From contig NC_015709.1 in NCBI RefSeq assembly GCF_000218875.1, positions 434,001 through 498,000 of the forward strand: 64,000 nt of DNA, read 5' to 3'. Source of the stretch: Zymomonas mobilis subsp. pomaceae ATCC 29192 (GTDB taxonomy: Bacteria > Pseudomonadota > Alphaproteobacteria > Sphingomonadales > Sphingomonadaceae). Under the pieces are notes generated by a model that saw only the letters and a list, made by a program, of their open reading frames with translations, ran no database searches and was not told the origin of the DNA. Below, piece after piece: positions 18,292-27,606 of the stretch. Within the stretch, counting starts at the first letter, position 1, and each line of letters starts with the position of its first letter. The translations under genes were made by a program, and so were the position numbers.

Positions 18292-19437
18292 TTGGGTATT
18301 CCTTTTAGTCAAATCTTGCGGATTGGTTCCTATATTGTTGGGAAACATATCAAAGGCACGAAGCGTTATCCTTTAGTTTTAATGCTGGAACCTCTTTTCC
18401 GCTGTAACCTTGCTTGTCAGGGCTGTGGTAAGATTGATTATCCGAGCGAAATTCTTAATCAGCGGTTGTCTTATGATGAATGTATGACAGCGATTGATGA
18501 GTGCGGAGCGCCTGTCGTTTCTATCGCAGGTGGTGAACCACTCTTGCATCGGGATATGCCGAAAATTGTCAAAGGGGCCCTTGATAAAGGGAAATTTGTC
18601 ATTTGCTGTACCAATGCTTTGCTTTTTGCAAAGAAGGTAGATCAGTATGAACCGCGCCCTAACTTTACATGGTCGATACATCTTGATGGTGACAAAGAGA
18701 TGCATGATCGTGCCGTTTCCATGGAAGGTGTCTATGAAACGGCCGAGGCAGCCATTCGTCTAGCAAAGGCTAAGGGTTTTCAGGTTTCGATTAACTGTAC
18801 CCTCTTTAATGATGCAGATCCTGAACGCACTGCAAAATTCTTCGACCGTATGAAGGCTATCGGTATTAATGGCATTACGGTTTCACCGGGTTATGCGTAT
18901 GAACGTGCCGCTAATCAGGATGAATTTCTGAACCGTACCACGACCAAAAAGCTCTTCCGTAATCTTTTTGAGCGTGGAAAAGGGCATAAATGGCCATTCA
19001 ATCAATCCATTCAATTTTTGAATTTTTTGGCGGGTAACGAAGCTTATAAATGCACCCCTTGGGGCAACCCAACGCGCACTGTTTTTGGATGGCAGCGTCC
19101 CTGCTATCTCCTAGGTGAAGATTACGCCAAAAGCTTCAAAGAATTGATGGAAGAAACGGCGTGGGATGATTATGGCGTCGGTAACTACGAAAAATGTCAG
19201 GATTGCATGGTGCATTCCGGTTTCGAGGCTACCGCCGTTATTGATACGGTGCACCACCCCTTAAAAGCAGCGATGGTTGCTTTAAAAGGTATAAAGACTG
19301 ATGGCCCTATGGTGCCTGATATTAGTCTTGCCCATCAACGACGGGCAAAAGATGTTTTTTCGGATCATGTTCAGCAGCGTTTAGCTGAAATCCGGAAAGC
19401 CGATGCTGCTTCCAAAAAGAAGATTGACGCGGCTTAA
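18292..19437 (+). CDS. hpnH: Adenosylhopane synthase, radical SAM protein HpnH
   Basis: Radical SAM enzyme that adds the 5'-deoxyadenosyl group to diploptene, making adenosylhopane, the first step of extended hopanoids. Cys38, Cys42 and Cys45 (RCNLACQGCG) bind the 4Fe-4S cluster, followed by SIAGGEPLLH, a typical SAM-binding segment. Length 381. TTG start with AGGAGG 7 nt upstream, inside the end of ispH, so both are one operon. Its last 57 bp overlap the convergent hpnG gene. Confidence 0.93.
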   Translation: MGIPFSQILRIGSYIVGKHIKGTKRYPLVLMLEPLFRCNLACQGCGKIDYPSEILNQRLSYDECMTAIDECGAPVVSIAGGEPLLHRDMPKIVKGALDKGKFVICCTNALLFAKKVDQYEPRPNFTWSIHLDGDKEMHDRAVSMEGVYETAEAAIRLAKAKGFQVSINCTLFNDADPERTAKFFDRMKAIGINGITVSPGYAYERAANQDEFLNRTTTKKLFRNLFERGKGHKWPFNQSIQFLNFLAGNEAYKCTPWGNPTRTVFGWQRPCYLLGEDYAKSFKELMEETAWDDYGVGNYEKCQDCMVHSGFEATAVIDTVHHPLKAAMVALKGIKTDGPMVPDISLAHQRRAKDVFSDHVQQRLAEIRKADAASKKKIDAA

Positions 19438-20058
19438 TTGCTTTAAAGCTTTCGTTGCTGCCTTAGCGGCAGTAACGAAAGCGGGCAATTGTGTAGGATG
19501 ACAGAGAAGCGATCCTAACAATGCCGGAACATCGACACTACCATCTGGTCGCATCGCCACAGAAAACGCGGGCGGTAAAGTATGATCTGCCTGATCGGAT
19601 ATGACTCTAAGAATAATAAAAGGGCAGTTATATTGCTCAGCGATCCGAGCAACAATATGCGATTCCATATCGACCGCTATGGCCTTTTCATCCGCTGCAA
19701 TTCTTTTTTTCTCTGACATATCGGATATCAGAGTACCATCTGCATAAAAAATGCCGCTCTTAATTGAAGGTAAAAATGTTCGGATTACGACCTGCCAGCC
19801 TAAGTCGCATTCTGCTTCAAAACCGCCTTTTACCGCAGTAGCCAGTACCCAATCCCCGACCTTTAAATCGGTATCCAGAGCCCCTGCCAGACCAAAGCTA
19901 ACTAAACCAGAGATGGTATTAGCCTGCATAATTTGGTTGAGTGAACGCTCTAAGGTAAGAGCATCCCCCCCACTAGTTAAAGATAATACCTTATCACATT
20001 GTGCTGCAGCCTTAGCTTCACGATCGATTCCGGTGACAGCCAGAATATGACTAAGCAT
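19381..20058 (-). CDS. hpnG: HpnG, adenosylhopane nucleosidase/phosphorylase
   Basis: Releases adenine from adenosylhopane, the step after HpnH. The 225 residues resemble purine nucleoside phosphorylases/nucleosidases: LVSFGLAGALDTDLKVGDWV, then AIAVDMESHIVARIAEQY with the substrate-binding M-E-S, and ILRVISDQAD with the catalytic Asp. GGAG lies 4 nt before the ATG. The last 19 codons are antisense to the end of hpnH. A terminator-like hairpin separates it from shc. Confidence 0.88.
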   Translation of the reverse strand: MLSHILAVTGIDREAKAAAQCDKVLSLTSGGDALTLERSLNQIMQANTISGLVSFGLAGALDTDLKVGDWVLATAVKGGFEAECDLGWQVVIRTFLPSIKSGIFYADGTLISDMSEKKRIAADEKAIAVDMESHIVARIAEQYNCPFIILRVISDQADHTLPPAFSVAMRPDGSVDVPALLGSLLCHPTQLPAFVTAAKAATKALKQLSRVNLLFGSSIGFPDFS

Positions 20059-20108
20059 GTCGCTCCTTTACTTTGTTATTTATCCTGCCTGCTCGGCGTG
20101 ATGCGGCG

Positions 20109-20140
20109 AAAAAAATACGGCCGATAAAAAACCGACCGTA
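20109..20140 (-). terminator. Terminator between shc and hpnG
   Basis: On the minus strand a TACGGTCG/CGGCCGTA stem (20116-20140) is followed by seven T (20109-20115). It would end transcription after shc, so hpnG would need read-through or its own promoter. Confidence 0.75.
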
Positions 20141-20189
20141 TAAACATTACTCTTTTTTGGTTACTATTCTCTTATCGAATAATATTTCA

Positions 20190-22166
20190 TTACATACCAT
20201 AAGCTACTTTAGGTTGGTTAGCGCGGCTTAAATTACGATAGCGCGCCAAAGCCCAAAGAGGAAAATATTTGGAATACCCATGATAGCGAAGATAAAAAAC
20301 GCGTGGGAATCCGCCACCGCTATAGTAATCTTCTTTCCAGAAACCATGTTCATCTTGATTGTTAGCAAGCCAGTTAATACCACGGGCAACAGCTGTAGAA
20401 TCCGTTTCGCCAACAGCCATCAACCCCAATAAAGCCCAAGCTGTTTGGGAAGGTGTTGACACGGCAGGTTGATAGCCTTTGTAATCTAAAGCATAGCTGT
20501 CACAATCTTCGCCCCAGCCACCATCTTCATTTTGAATGGATTCTAACCATTGGACAGCACGACGAATATTAAGATGGTCATGAGGAATATCGGCGGCATT
20601 TAAAGCACAAAGAGCAGACCATGTGCCATAAATATAATTGACGCCCCAACGCCCAAACCAACTCCCATCCTTTTCTTGTTCCTGGAAAAGATAATGGACA
20701 GCGGTTTTCATATCATCATCTTGAAGCGTTTTGCCCGCTTGCGCCAGCATAGAAACACAGCGTGCAGAGACGTCAACCGTTGGCGGATCTAATAAAGCAC
20801 CATGATCAGCGAATGGTATATTATTAAGATAATAATAGGTGTTATTGGCATCAAAAGCCCCCCACCCGCCATTATCGCTTTGCATCCCTAGCGTCCATTC
20901 TATGGCACGCGATTTAGACTCTTCAAATTTGCTGCCGATCTCTGGTAATTTTCCAGCTCGGTCCATCGCCATGACGACGACGGCAGTATCATCTACATCA
21001 GGATAATAGGCATTATTATATTGGAACGCCCATCCACCGGGGCGAAGGTCTGGTTTTTGCCAAGCCCAATCCCCTTTAACATCCAAAATCTGTTGAGGTT
21101 CCAACCAATTCAAAGCATCAATTGCAGCTTTTTCAGCTTTATCACCGCCCACTTCTAACATGGCATGGGCGGCTAAAGCGGTATCCCAAATAGGCGATAA
21201 ACAAGGCTGACAGTAAATTTCATCATCACTGTCTTGTTCTTCAGGATTGAAGACTAAAAGCTTTTCGACTGCCTTTCGGGCAATAGCCCGTTCTGGATGA
21301 TCTTCAGGATAACCCAAAGCATCATACATCATTACGCTATTCGCAATAGCAGGATAAATTCCCCCTAACCCATCTTCACCGTTCAAACGTTCGGAAACAA
21401 AATTGACACAAGCATCAATCGCTTTTTTACGATTAGCTTTAGGCCAAAAAGATTCTGCTTTGTGCAGTACTTTATCTAATGCGCCAAAACCGATTTTCCA
21501 TACCCACTTACCGTCGGCCCGTGCTGGGACCGTTGCCCCCGGAACGAAAAGCTCATCGACAAGGATACCCCGAGGGTTCTTGGCAAGGGGCCTAACGGCC
21601 TGCAATACCAATAACGGAACCAGAACTGTCCGTGCCCAGTAAGACATCTTATTAATATGGATGGGGAACCAATCCGGCAGAAGCATCATTTCTACCGGCA
21701 TTTGGGGAACCGTCTCCCAAGGAATGGCACCATATAAAGCGAGCTGTAACCGCGTAAATACATTAGAGGTGATAGCCCCCCCATGGGCTAAAATTTCTTC
21801 ACGGGCACGCTGCATATGCGGTTCATCAGGCGAATCCCCAATCATTTTTAAAGCAAAATAAGCCTTAACGGTCGCGCTAATATCGAAACCGCCCTTATAA
21901 AATAAAGGCCACCCGCCATGATCCCCTTGAATCCGGCGAAGATAGCGCCCGATTTTAGCTTCAAGTTCTAAATCTTCTGGTTCACCCAGATAATGACGGA
22001 GCAGAATATATTCGGCTGGAATGGTAGCATCAGCCTCAAGCTCAAACACCCAATGGCCATCCTGCTTTTGGGTATCCAGTAATGCCTGTGCCGCCTTTTC
22101 AATGACAGGTTCTATATTGTCAGGCAAAATACTCAAATTAGGAACAGAAGAAGTCGATAGGGTCAT
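20190..22166 (-). CDS. shc: Squalene-hopene cyclase
   Basis: Cyclises squalene to hopene and hopanol on the inner membrane. The 658 residues show the catalytic acid motif DVDD at 390-393 (DXDDTAVV) and several QW repeats (for example QDGHWVFE, GGWGAFDANNTYY, EKDGSWFGRWGVNYIYGT, NEDGGWGEDCDSY). Length is normal. ATG start with a weak GAGAG site, 19 bp after hpnE. It is the cyclisation step of the hpnA-E operon and is also called hpnF. Confidence 0.97.
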   Translation of the reverse strand: MTLSTSSVPNLSILPDNIEPVIEKAAQALLDTQKQDGHWVFELEADATIPAEYILLRHYLGEPEDLELEAKIGRYLRRIQGDHGGWPLFYKGGFDISATVKAYFALKMIGDSPDEPHMQRAREEILAHGGAITSNVFTRLQLALYGAIPWETVPQMPVEMMLLPDWFPIHINKMSYWARTVLVPLLVLQAVRPLAKNPRGILVDELFVPGATVPARADGKWVWKIGFGALDKVLHKAESFWPKANRKKAIDACVNFVSERLNGEDGLGGIYPAIANSVMMYDALGYPEDHPERAIARKAVEKLLVFNPEEQDSDDEIYCQPCLSPIWDTALAAHAMLEVGGDKAEKAAIDALNWLEPQQILDVKGDWAWQKPDLRPGGWAFQYNNAYYPDVDDTAVVVMAMDRAGKLPEIGSKFEESKSRAIEWTLGMQSDNGGWGAFDANNTYYYLNNIPFADHGALLDPPTVDVSARCVSMLAQAGKTLQDDDMKTAVHYLFQEQEKDGSWFGRWGVNYIYGTWSALCALNAADIPHDHLNIRRAVQWLESIQNEDGGWGEDCDSYALDYKGYQPAVSTPSQTAWALLGLMAVGETDSTAVARGINWLANNQDEHGFWKEDYYSGGGFPRVFYLRYHGYSKYFPLWALARYRNLSRANQPKVAYGM

Positions 22167-22185
22167 TTATCAGCTCTCTATGAAA

Positions 22186-23427
22186 TCAATCAGATAAAAC
22201 CAGATCAGCTGCTATATGCCCTGATCGGATAGCACTTTCTATAGTGGCGGGCAGTCCCGTACGGGTCCAATCGCCGGCTAAAAACAGATTATGCCAACAG
22301 GTCGTTGCGGGTGGCCGCCGATTGTTTTGTTCAGGTGTTGCTTCAAAGGTTGCCCTTTTCTCCTTAACAATCTGCCAAGACGGTAATTTCTGATTTAAAG
22401 CATATACAGTGGTAATATCCTGCCAAATACGATTTACCAGAGTTTCTCGATCTTCCTCAAGTAGAGCATTGGCAGCACTGATGGTAACAGATAATCGATC
22501 TGGAAAGGCAAATATCCATTCGGCTGTTCCACCAATAACACCCATAATAGGTGCGATACCGGCAGGAGGCTTTACACAAAAATGCGCATTAATAATAGAC
22601 TGATATGCATTAGGTGTTTCAATATTGGGCAATAAATCAGAAACGACCCATGATGGCAGGGCGATAACAAGCTTATCGCCCTTCTCCAAGGTTATATTTT
22701 CACTACCAAAATCTAACGTTACAGCATAATGATCAGAAAAATCTATCTGACGAAGACGTTTGTTAAAGTTTACTTCGACCCCTTTTTCTTTAAGATAAAG
22801 AAGTGCTGGATCGATAAAAGCGCTGGCTAAATCAGGTTTTGCTATACGTGGTAAGCACGCGTGGCCACCTTTTAGCAAACTTTCTTTGATAACTTTTTCG
22901 GCTAAACGCGCAGAGCCTTCTTTGGCGGGAGTATTAAGAACCGCGACAAAGAAGGGATCCAGCAGCTTATGCCACAAGCTATTCTGTGTTGGAAGAATAT
23001 CGCCGATTTTACTATCAGCTTTAGAAAATAATAGCCGCGTTAAGGCTAAATAATCCATTATTTTACTGTGTGGCACGCGATTATGCGGGAGAAAAAACCA
23101 CCATGGTAAACGCCCGTTATTTAGCTTTATGGTATAACGTTCTCTGTCTTTTAGGTCACAAAAAGAAAAATCTGCATGACTAGGGCCGCTAAAATTATGA
23201 TCGGCACCAATAGTTTTTAAATAAGAATGGGCAGATTTATTTCCGGATAATAGCATATGGTTGCCATTATCAATGACCATATCTAATTTTTTATCATAGT
23301 AAGAGCGGCAACGTCCACCAGCCCGTGCCGCCGCTTCATAAATTCTTACTGACTTACCAGCTTTAGAAAGCGCTACAGCCGTTGATAAGCCAGCCAACCC
23401 GGCGCCTACAATATGCGTAATGCTCAT
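22186..23427 (-). CDS. hpnE: HpnE, FAD-dependent squalene-forming oxidoreductase
   Basis: Converts hydroxysqualene to squalene, the last of the three-step HpnC-D-E route from farnesyl diphosphate. 413 residues. N-terminal Rossmann motif HIVGAGLAGLSTAVALSKAG for FAD, followed by ARAGGRCRSY; C-terminal LFLAGDWTRTGLPATIESAIRSG closes the FAD site, as in amine oxidases and carotenoid desaturases. The ATG overlaps the hpnD stop by 4 bp. Confidence 0.93.
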   Translation of the reverse strand: MSITHIVGAGLAGLSTAVALSKAGKSVRIYEAAARAGGRCRSYYDKKLDMVIDNGNHMLLSGNKSAHSYLKTIGADHNFSGPSHADFSFCDLKDRERYTIKLNNGRLPWWFFLPHNRVPHSKIMDYLALTRLLFSKADSKIGDILPTQNSLWHKLLDPFFVAVLNTPAKEGSARLAEKVIKESLLKGGHACLPRIAKPDLASAFIDPALLYLKEKGVEVNFNKRLRQIDFSDHYAVTLDFGSENITLEKGDKLVIALPSWVVSDLLPNIETPNAYQSIINAHFCVKPPAGIAPIMGVIGGTAEWIFAFPDRLSVTISAANALLEEDRETLVNRIWQDITTVYALNQKLPSWQIVKEKRATFEATPEQNNRRPPATTCWHNLFLAGDWTRTGLPATIESAIRSGHIAADLVLSD

Positions 23428-24299
23428 GAAACAACCTTAAGTCTGAGCAATGTCCACAAAAGAGCTAGCTTGTTATGGCGTACTTTTTTTCTAGGGGCTT
23501 TCCAGCCTTGTGCCAGCATTTTTCGTAATAACGCAGAATAGGCGGCCGCCATCAGGCGGGGTGCGATAAGATGTCCTTTAGGACGTCCTATAATAATATG
23601 GTCAGATGCCGCATAATGGCCTTCGGCTTGCCAAGCCAGAGCGCGACAGACACTATCTAATCGAGGATCGCTTAAAGCCTTATCAATATCGAGGGGTATA
23701 CCGGCGGCTTCTAAAGGTTCACGAGGCAGATAGCAGCGATTAATCGTCGCATCTTCATCCAGATCCCGCAGAATATTAGTAAGCTGTAAAGCACGTCCTA
23801 AATGGTAAGCAAGTTGCTCGCCGATTTCGGTATCCATACCAAAAATGCGAACAGACATGCGCCCAACTGCCGAGGCCACTCGATCACAATAAAGATCAAG
23901 GGTTGCTTCATCAGGAAACTGAATAGGGCCTTTCAGATCCATAGCCATGCCATCAATGACAGCGACAAAATCTTCTTTTTTCAAATGAAAATGAGCAACA
24001 CTTTCCTTAAGAAAACGCGCCTGGCCACAGGATTTCCCATTGTAAAGAGCGTCAATATCAGATCGCCATTGTTCCAGTGCGTGTTCTCTTTCTTGCGCAC
24101 TACCTTCTAAATCATCAGCGATATCATCAACTTGGCGACAGAAGCTATAGACTGCATACATGGCTTCCCGCTCTAAGAGCGGCAAAACGCGCATACCGAT
24201 ATAAAAGCTACTATTTTTTGCCCCGCTGCTTATTGCACGCGTTTCTGAAACAGTATTAGAGGTCTCTTCTGCCAGAGTATTTTTTTTGGCAAGCTTCAT
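23424..24299 (-). CDS. hpnD: HpnD, presqualene diphosphate synthase
   Basis: Joins two farnesyl diphosphates to presqualene diphosphate. 291 residues of the squalene/phytoene synthase fold: the first Asp motif QVDDIADDLEG, the pair DRVASAVGRMSVRIFG, and the second Asp motif LTNILRDLDEDA for magnesium binding. It starts at an ATG sharing one base with the hpnC stop and overlaps hpnE by 4 bp, so it lies in a tightly coupled operon. Confidence 0.93.
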   Translation of the reverse strand: MKLAKKNTLAEETSNTVSETRAISSGAKNSSFYIGMRVLPLLEREAMYAVYSFCRQVDDIADDLEGSAQEREHALEQWRSDIDALYNGKSCGQARFLKESVAHFHLKKEDFVAVIDGMAMDLKGPIQFPDEATLDLYCDRVASAVGRMSVRIFGMDTEIGEQLAYHLGRALQLTNILRDLDEDATINRCYLPREPLEAAGIPLDIDKALSDPRLDSVCRALAWQAEGHYAASDHIIIGRPKGHLIAPRLMAAAYSALLRKMLAQGWKAPRKKVRHNKLALLWTLLRLKVVS

Positions 24300-25159
24300 T
24301 AAGAAAATACTCTCCCTGCAGCAGCGATAAAGGCTAACCCAAAAGCTTCAGCCTTATTATGATGAACGCGCTCAGATAATGGATCACGCTTTATTAAACG
24401 TTTTGTCAAACTTTCAGCCAACCGTTGAATAACGGCGACCTCAACGCCCAAACGACGATCCTGAATCGCTTCAGAAAATCCCGCTGAACGCTTTAAAAGC
24501 TGCATAGTTTTTAAAGCAAGGGTAGAAATCGCTTGCTGTAAAGCTAAAGAGGCGTGGAACCGACCTAAATCCCCCATTGAGGCACCCACCGCTTCCATAA
24601 TATCGGTGGGTATATAGACCCTGTTCAACATTCTATAATCTTTGCCACAATCTTGCAAATGATTGATAATTTGTAACGCCGTACATAAGGCATCATTCAT
24701 AGGCCAAAGGTTGCGGGATTCCCCATGAACATCTAAAACAAAACGCCCAACTGGTGCTGCCGAATAACGACAATAGTCGATTAGGGCATCCCAATCTTTG
24801 TAGCGATTTATAGAGACATCCCGTCGAAAGGCTTCCAAAAGATCAAGCCCATGGACCGAGGCCTGTTCCAAATGATGATTAAGGAGCGTTTCCCGAAGAA
24901 TGACGGCATCAGTATCGTTTTGGCTTTCGCCCGTTAAACTGGCCCGCATTTCTTCAAGAATAGACAGTCGATCTTTTTTACTGGCCGTTGCATTATCCGC
25001 TACATCATCAGCATGTCGGGCAAACTGATAAAAAGCCAAAATAACCGGACGATATTTGGGGTTTATCAAAAAAGAGGCGACAGGAAAATTCTCATCCTGA
25101 TGCCCTTTGCCAGAAGCTAAAGCGACAGCCTCTAATCTATCTTTTGTTTTTGTTCTCAC
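24299..25159 (-). CDS. hpnC: HpnC, hydroxysqualene synthase
   Basis: Turns presqualene diphosphate into hydroxysqualene. Squalene synthase fold: DENFPVASFLI near the N-terminus, ARHADDVADNA, and the second motif NHLQDCGKDY, which is poorer in Asp than in HpnD, as is usual for HpnC. The start was set at GTG 25159, whose GTGA overlaps the hpnB stop by 4 bp in the same style as the neighbouring pairs; it gives 286 residues. An upstream ATG at 25213 would add 18 residues inside hpnB and is less likely. Confidence 0.88.
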   Translation of the reverse strand: MRTKTKDRLEAVALASGKGHQDENFPVASFLINPKYRPVILAFYQFARHADDVADNATASKKDRLSILEEMRASLTGESQNDTDAVILRETLLNHHLEQASVHGLDLLEAFRRDVSINRYKDWDALIDYCRYSAAPVGRFVLDVHGESRNLWPMNDALCTALQIINHLQDCGKDYRMLNRVYIPTDIMEAVGASMGDLGRFHASLALQQAISTLALKTMQLLKRSAGFSEAIQDRRLGVEVAVIQRLAESLTKRLIKRDPLSERVHHNKAEAFGLAFIAAAGRVFS

Positions 25160-26298
25160 AGACCTATCCGTGCTTGCGCACGTCCCTTCCACATACCACC
25201 TCGCCCTTGCCATACATGCACTGCAGAAAAAAAGGTTGCACCGCTATAAAAGGCTGCGATTAAAGGAAGTGCTATACCCCATAAAGGGGATCGATGATAA
25301 AAATGTAAAATCGGCTGAAAAGCAAGGGCCATCATAACCCATCCGGCTATTCCGATCCAAGCCGCAGTTCCATGCCCCAATAACGCCAAAAACGGCGGTA
25401 TCAAATAAACAATTCCCATACCGATTAGGGTTAAAGCTAAAAGAATAGGCGAATATCGCAATTGCGCATAGGCCGAGCGGGAAATCATATGTCCGATTTC
25501 TTTAAAATTAAGATAGGGACGAATACTCAGCGAACGATTTGTCAATGATAGGCGAATTTTACCCTGTTTTTTCATGATGGCGCCTAAGCTGCAATCATCA
25601 ATAATAGCATGACGGATTGAACTGATGCCACCCGCATTTTCAAGGCTTATTCGATCCGTCAACATACATCCTCCGGCTGCACCTGCAACTTTACGCTTTG
25701 GATCGTTGATATATCGGAAAGGATAAAGCATCTGAAAAAAGAAAACAAAAGCAGGAATAAGGGCCCATTCAGCAAAATTGTTGCAGCTCAAACGGGCCAT
25801 AAGAGAATGGAAAACCAGCCCTTCCTCTTCAGCTTTCGCTACTAACATCCGTAAAGTATCCTGTTTATGGGCAATATCAGCATCGGTTAACCATAACCAT
25901 TTTACAGATCCCGCGGCTTTAATCCCTTGTTCCACAGCCCATAATTTACCCGCCCATCCGCTGGGAACGGGCTTTCCATCCAAAATAACCAGATTGTCGG
26001 CCTGACAGTCTTGAAGCGTTGCTACAGCGACTTCTGCCGTATTATCTTCGGAGCCATCATTCACCAGAATAATTCTGAAATTTCCGGGATAGTCTTGCGT
26101 CAGTAAAGACCGAATAGTTTTATCAATAACATCCGCCTCATTTCGTGCTGGCACAACGGCTACTACATCCGGCCATATTTCCAATTTTGGGAAAGGACGA
26201 TCATCGCGTTCCAGGCAAAGCCAGAATCCGCCATGAAAAAACAAAAGCCCGATCCATATGCTAAGTGATAGTAAACCTAGAAGGGTCACCACCATCAT
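25156..26298 (-). CDS. hpnB: HpnB, hopanoid-associated glycosyltransferase
   Basis: Membrane-bound family 2-type glycosyltransferase found in hopanoid operons; its acceptor is not established. An N-terminal membrane segment is followed by VAVVPARNEADVI, ILVNDGSEDNTAEVA, WLWLTDADIAH (D-x-D type) and a C-terminal hydrophobic region with about three membrane segments. ATG 26298 was chosen because ATGA overlaps the hpnA stop and GAAGG lies 7 nt upstream; a start at 26322 would add 8 residues without a ribosome site. 380 residues. Confidence 0.88.
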   Translation of the reverse strand: MMVVTLLGLLSLSIWIGLLFFHGGFWLCLERDDRPFPKLEIWPDVVAVVPARNEADVIDKTIRSLLTQDYPGNFRIILVNDGSEDNTAEVAVATLQDCQADNLVILDGKPVPSGWAGKLWAVEQGIKAAGSVKWLWLTDADIAHKQDTLRMLVAKAEEEGLVFHSLMARLSCNNFAEWALIPAFVFFFQMLYPFRYINDPKRKVAGAAGGCMLTDRISLENAGGISSIRHAIIDDCSLGAIMKKQGKIRLSLTNRSLSIRPYLNFKEIGHMISRSAYAQLRYSPILLALTLIGMGIVYLIPPFLALLGHGTAAWIGIAGWVMMALAFQPILHFYHRSPLWGIALPLIAAFYSGATFFSAVHVWQGRGGMWKGRAQARIGL

Positions 26299-27308
26299 AA
26301 CATACCTTCTTCCCGAAACCATTGCAGGGCATCGGTGATAGCTTGCTGCCAGGGCCGCGCTTTGTATCCCAATAGGCGTTCTGCTTTTTTAGAAGAAAAA
26401 TACATATGATAACCCGCCATTTTTAAGGCATCTCGGGTTACGAAGGGTTCAATTTTAGTTAATTTAGCGAAAGCCTCGGCGCCCCAGGCCAAAGGAAAGA
26501 GGGGCCAGCGTGGTAAAGCGATTTTAGGCGGTTTCCGACCAACCTGTCGGGCAATTTCAGCCAACATCAAACCCAGAGGGACATCTGTACCCCCCAGAAT
26601 ATATCGTTCGCCCACAATTCCTTTTTCAAGCGCCTTCACATGTCCATCAGCAACATCATCAACATGAGCTAGATTGAGACCTGTATTGACATAGGCGGGC
26701 ATTTTACCTGTCGCCGCTTCAACAATAATCCGACCTGTCGGCGTTGGTTTAACATCACCAGGCCCGATAGGGGTAGAGGGATTGACAATCACGGCAGGCA
26801 AGCCTTGCTCTGCGATCATCCTTTCCACCAATCTTTCGGCCTCTACTTTGGAGCGTTTATAGGCCCCAATAGCGCGTTCTGGTGTAAGAGGGCGCGTTTC
26901 GTCGCTAGGATGTCCGTGTCCCGGTGCCAATGTCGCGACGCTACTTGTATAAACGATACGCTTAATATCAAGATAAAGCGCCGCCGTCATAATAGCTTGC
27001 GTATGCTGACGGTTATGTCGGATAATTTCCTGAGAATCGGGTGCCCAAAGCCGATAATCAGCCGCGACATGAATAAGAGCGCCACATCCTGAAAGAGGTT
27101 CTCTTAAGGAAGGGGGATCATCAAGGTCACCATAAACGATTTCGCCGGGGAAATCGCGAATATTAGTAAGCGGGCTACTGGGGCGCACCATACCGCGCAG
27201 CTTGTATCCTTGTTCCGCCAATGACCGCGCTACCGCAGATCCGACAAATCCGGAAACACCGGTTACCAATACAGGCTTATCTTTATCCACCTGATTTTGA
27301 TCTTGCAC
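26295..27308 (-). CDS. hpnA: HpnA, hopanoid-associated NAD-dependent epimerase-like protein
   Basis: First gene of the hpn operon. Short-chain dehydrogenase/NAD-dependent epimerase fold: VLVTGVSGFVGSAVARSL (nucleotide binding), YTSSVATLAPG and Y-x3-K in AIGAYKRSKVEAERL. The family is thought to modify sugars or side chains of extended hopanoids; this is not proven. The start was set at GTG 27308 because AAGGGG lies 6 nt upstream; the frame continues to a TTG at 27332. 337 residues. Confidence 0.88.
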   Translation of the reverse strand: MQDQNQVDKDKPVLVTGVSGFVGSAVARSLAEQGYKLRGMVRPSSPLTNIRDFPGEIVYGDLDDPPSLREPLSGCGALIHVAADYRLWAPDSQEIIRHNRQHTQAIMTAALYLDIKRIVYTSSVATLAPGHGHPSDETRPLTPERAIGAYKRSKVEAERLVERMIAEQGLPAVIVNPSTPIGPGDVKPTPTGRIIVEAATGKMPAYVNTGLNLAHVDDVADGHVKALEKGIVGERYILGGTDVPLGLMLAEIARQVGRKPPKIALPRWPLFPLAWGAEAFAKLTKIEPFVTRDALKMAGYHMYFSSKKAERLLGYKARPWQQAITDALQWFREEGML

Positions 27309-27549
27309 GATATACCCCTTATACGCCTCCAATAAGCGGAAATAACGGCGCTATACTCTGGATTCAGATTTTACTGATTGGCTCAAAATACACAATCTTA
27401 CAGTATCAGATCGCGTATACAGCCCTTCGGAGTATAAATTGCCGGACATTATGTCCGGTAAAGATAAGAGACCTTTATCACAACCGGAATAAATCCTACA
27501 AAGAGCATAGTTGCCTTATCTGTGACAAATTAGACACTAAAAAACAGTA

Positions 27550-27567
27550 CCTTTTTTAATAAAAAGG
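27550..27567 (-). terminator. Weak AT-rich hairpin downstream of the cation efflux gene
   Basis: CCTTTTT (27550-27556) and AAAAAGG (27561-27567) with a 4-nt loop, 40 bp after the minus-strand stop at 27607. Short and AT-rich, so low confidence. The rest of 27309-27606 should carry the hpnA promoter. Confidence 0.3.
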
Positions 27568-27606
27568 CACTTTAAAATGTAGCTATCAAATTTGTCCGAT
27601 CAAATA

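Noticed and set aside
27221..27559. 112-codon plus-strand frame upstream of hpnA
   Set aside because: Overlaps the hpnA 5' end on the other strand, with no ribosome site and no family resemblance.
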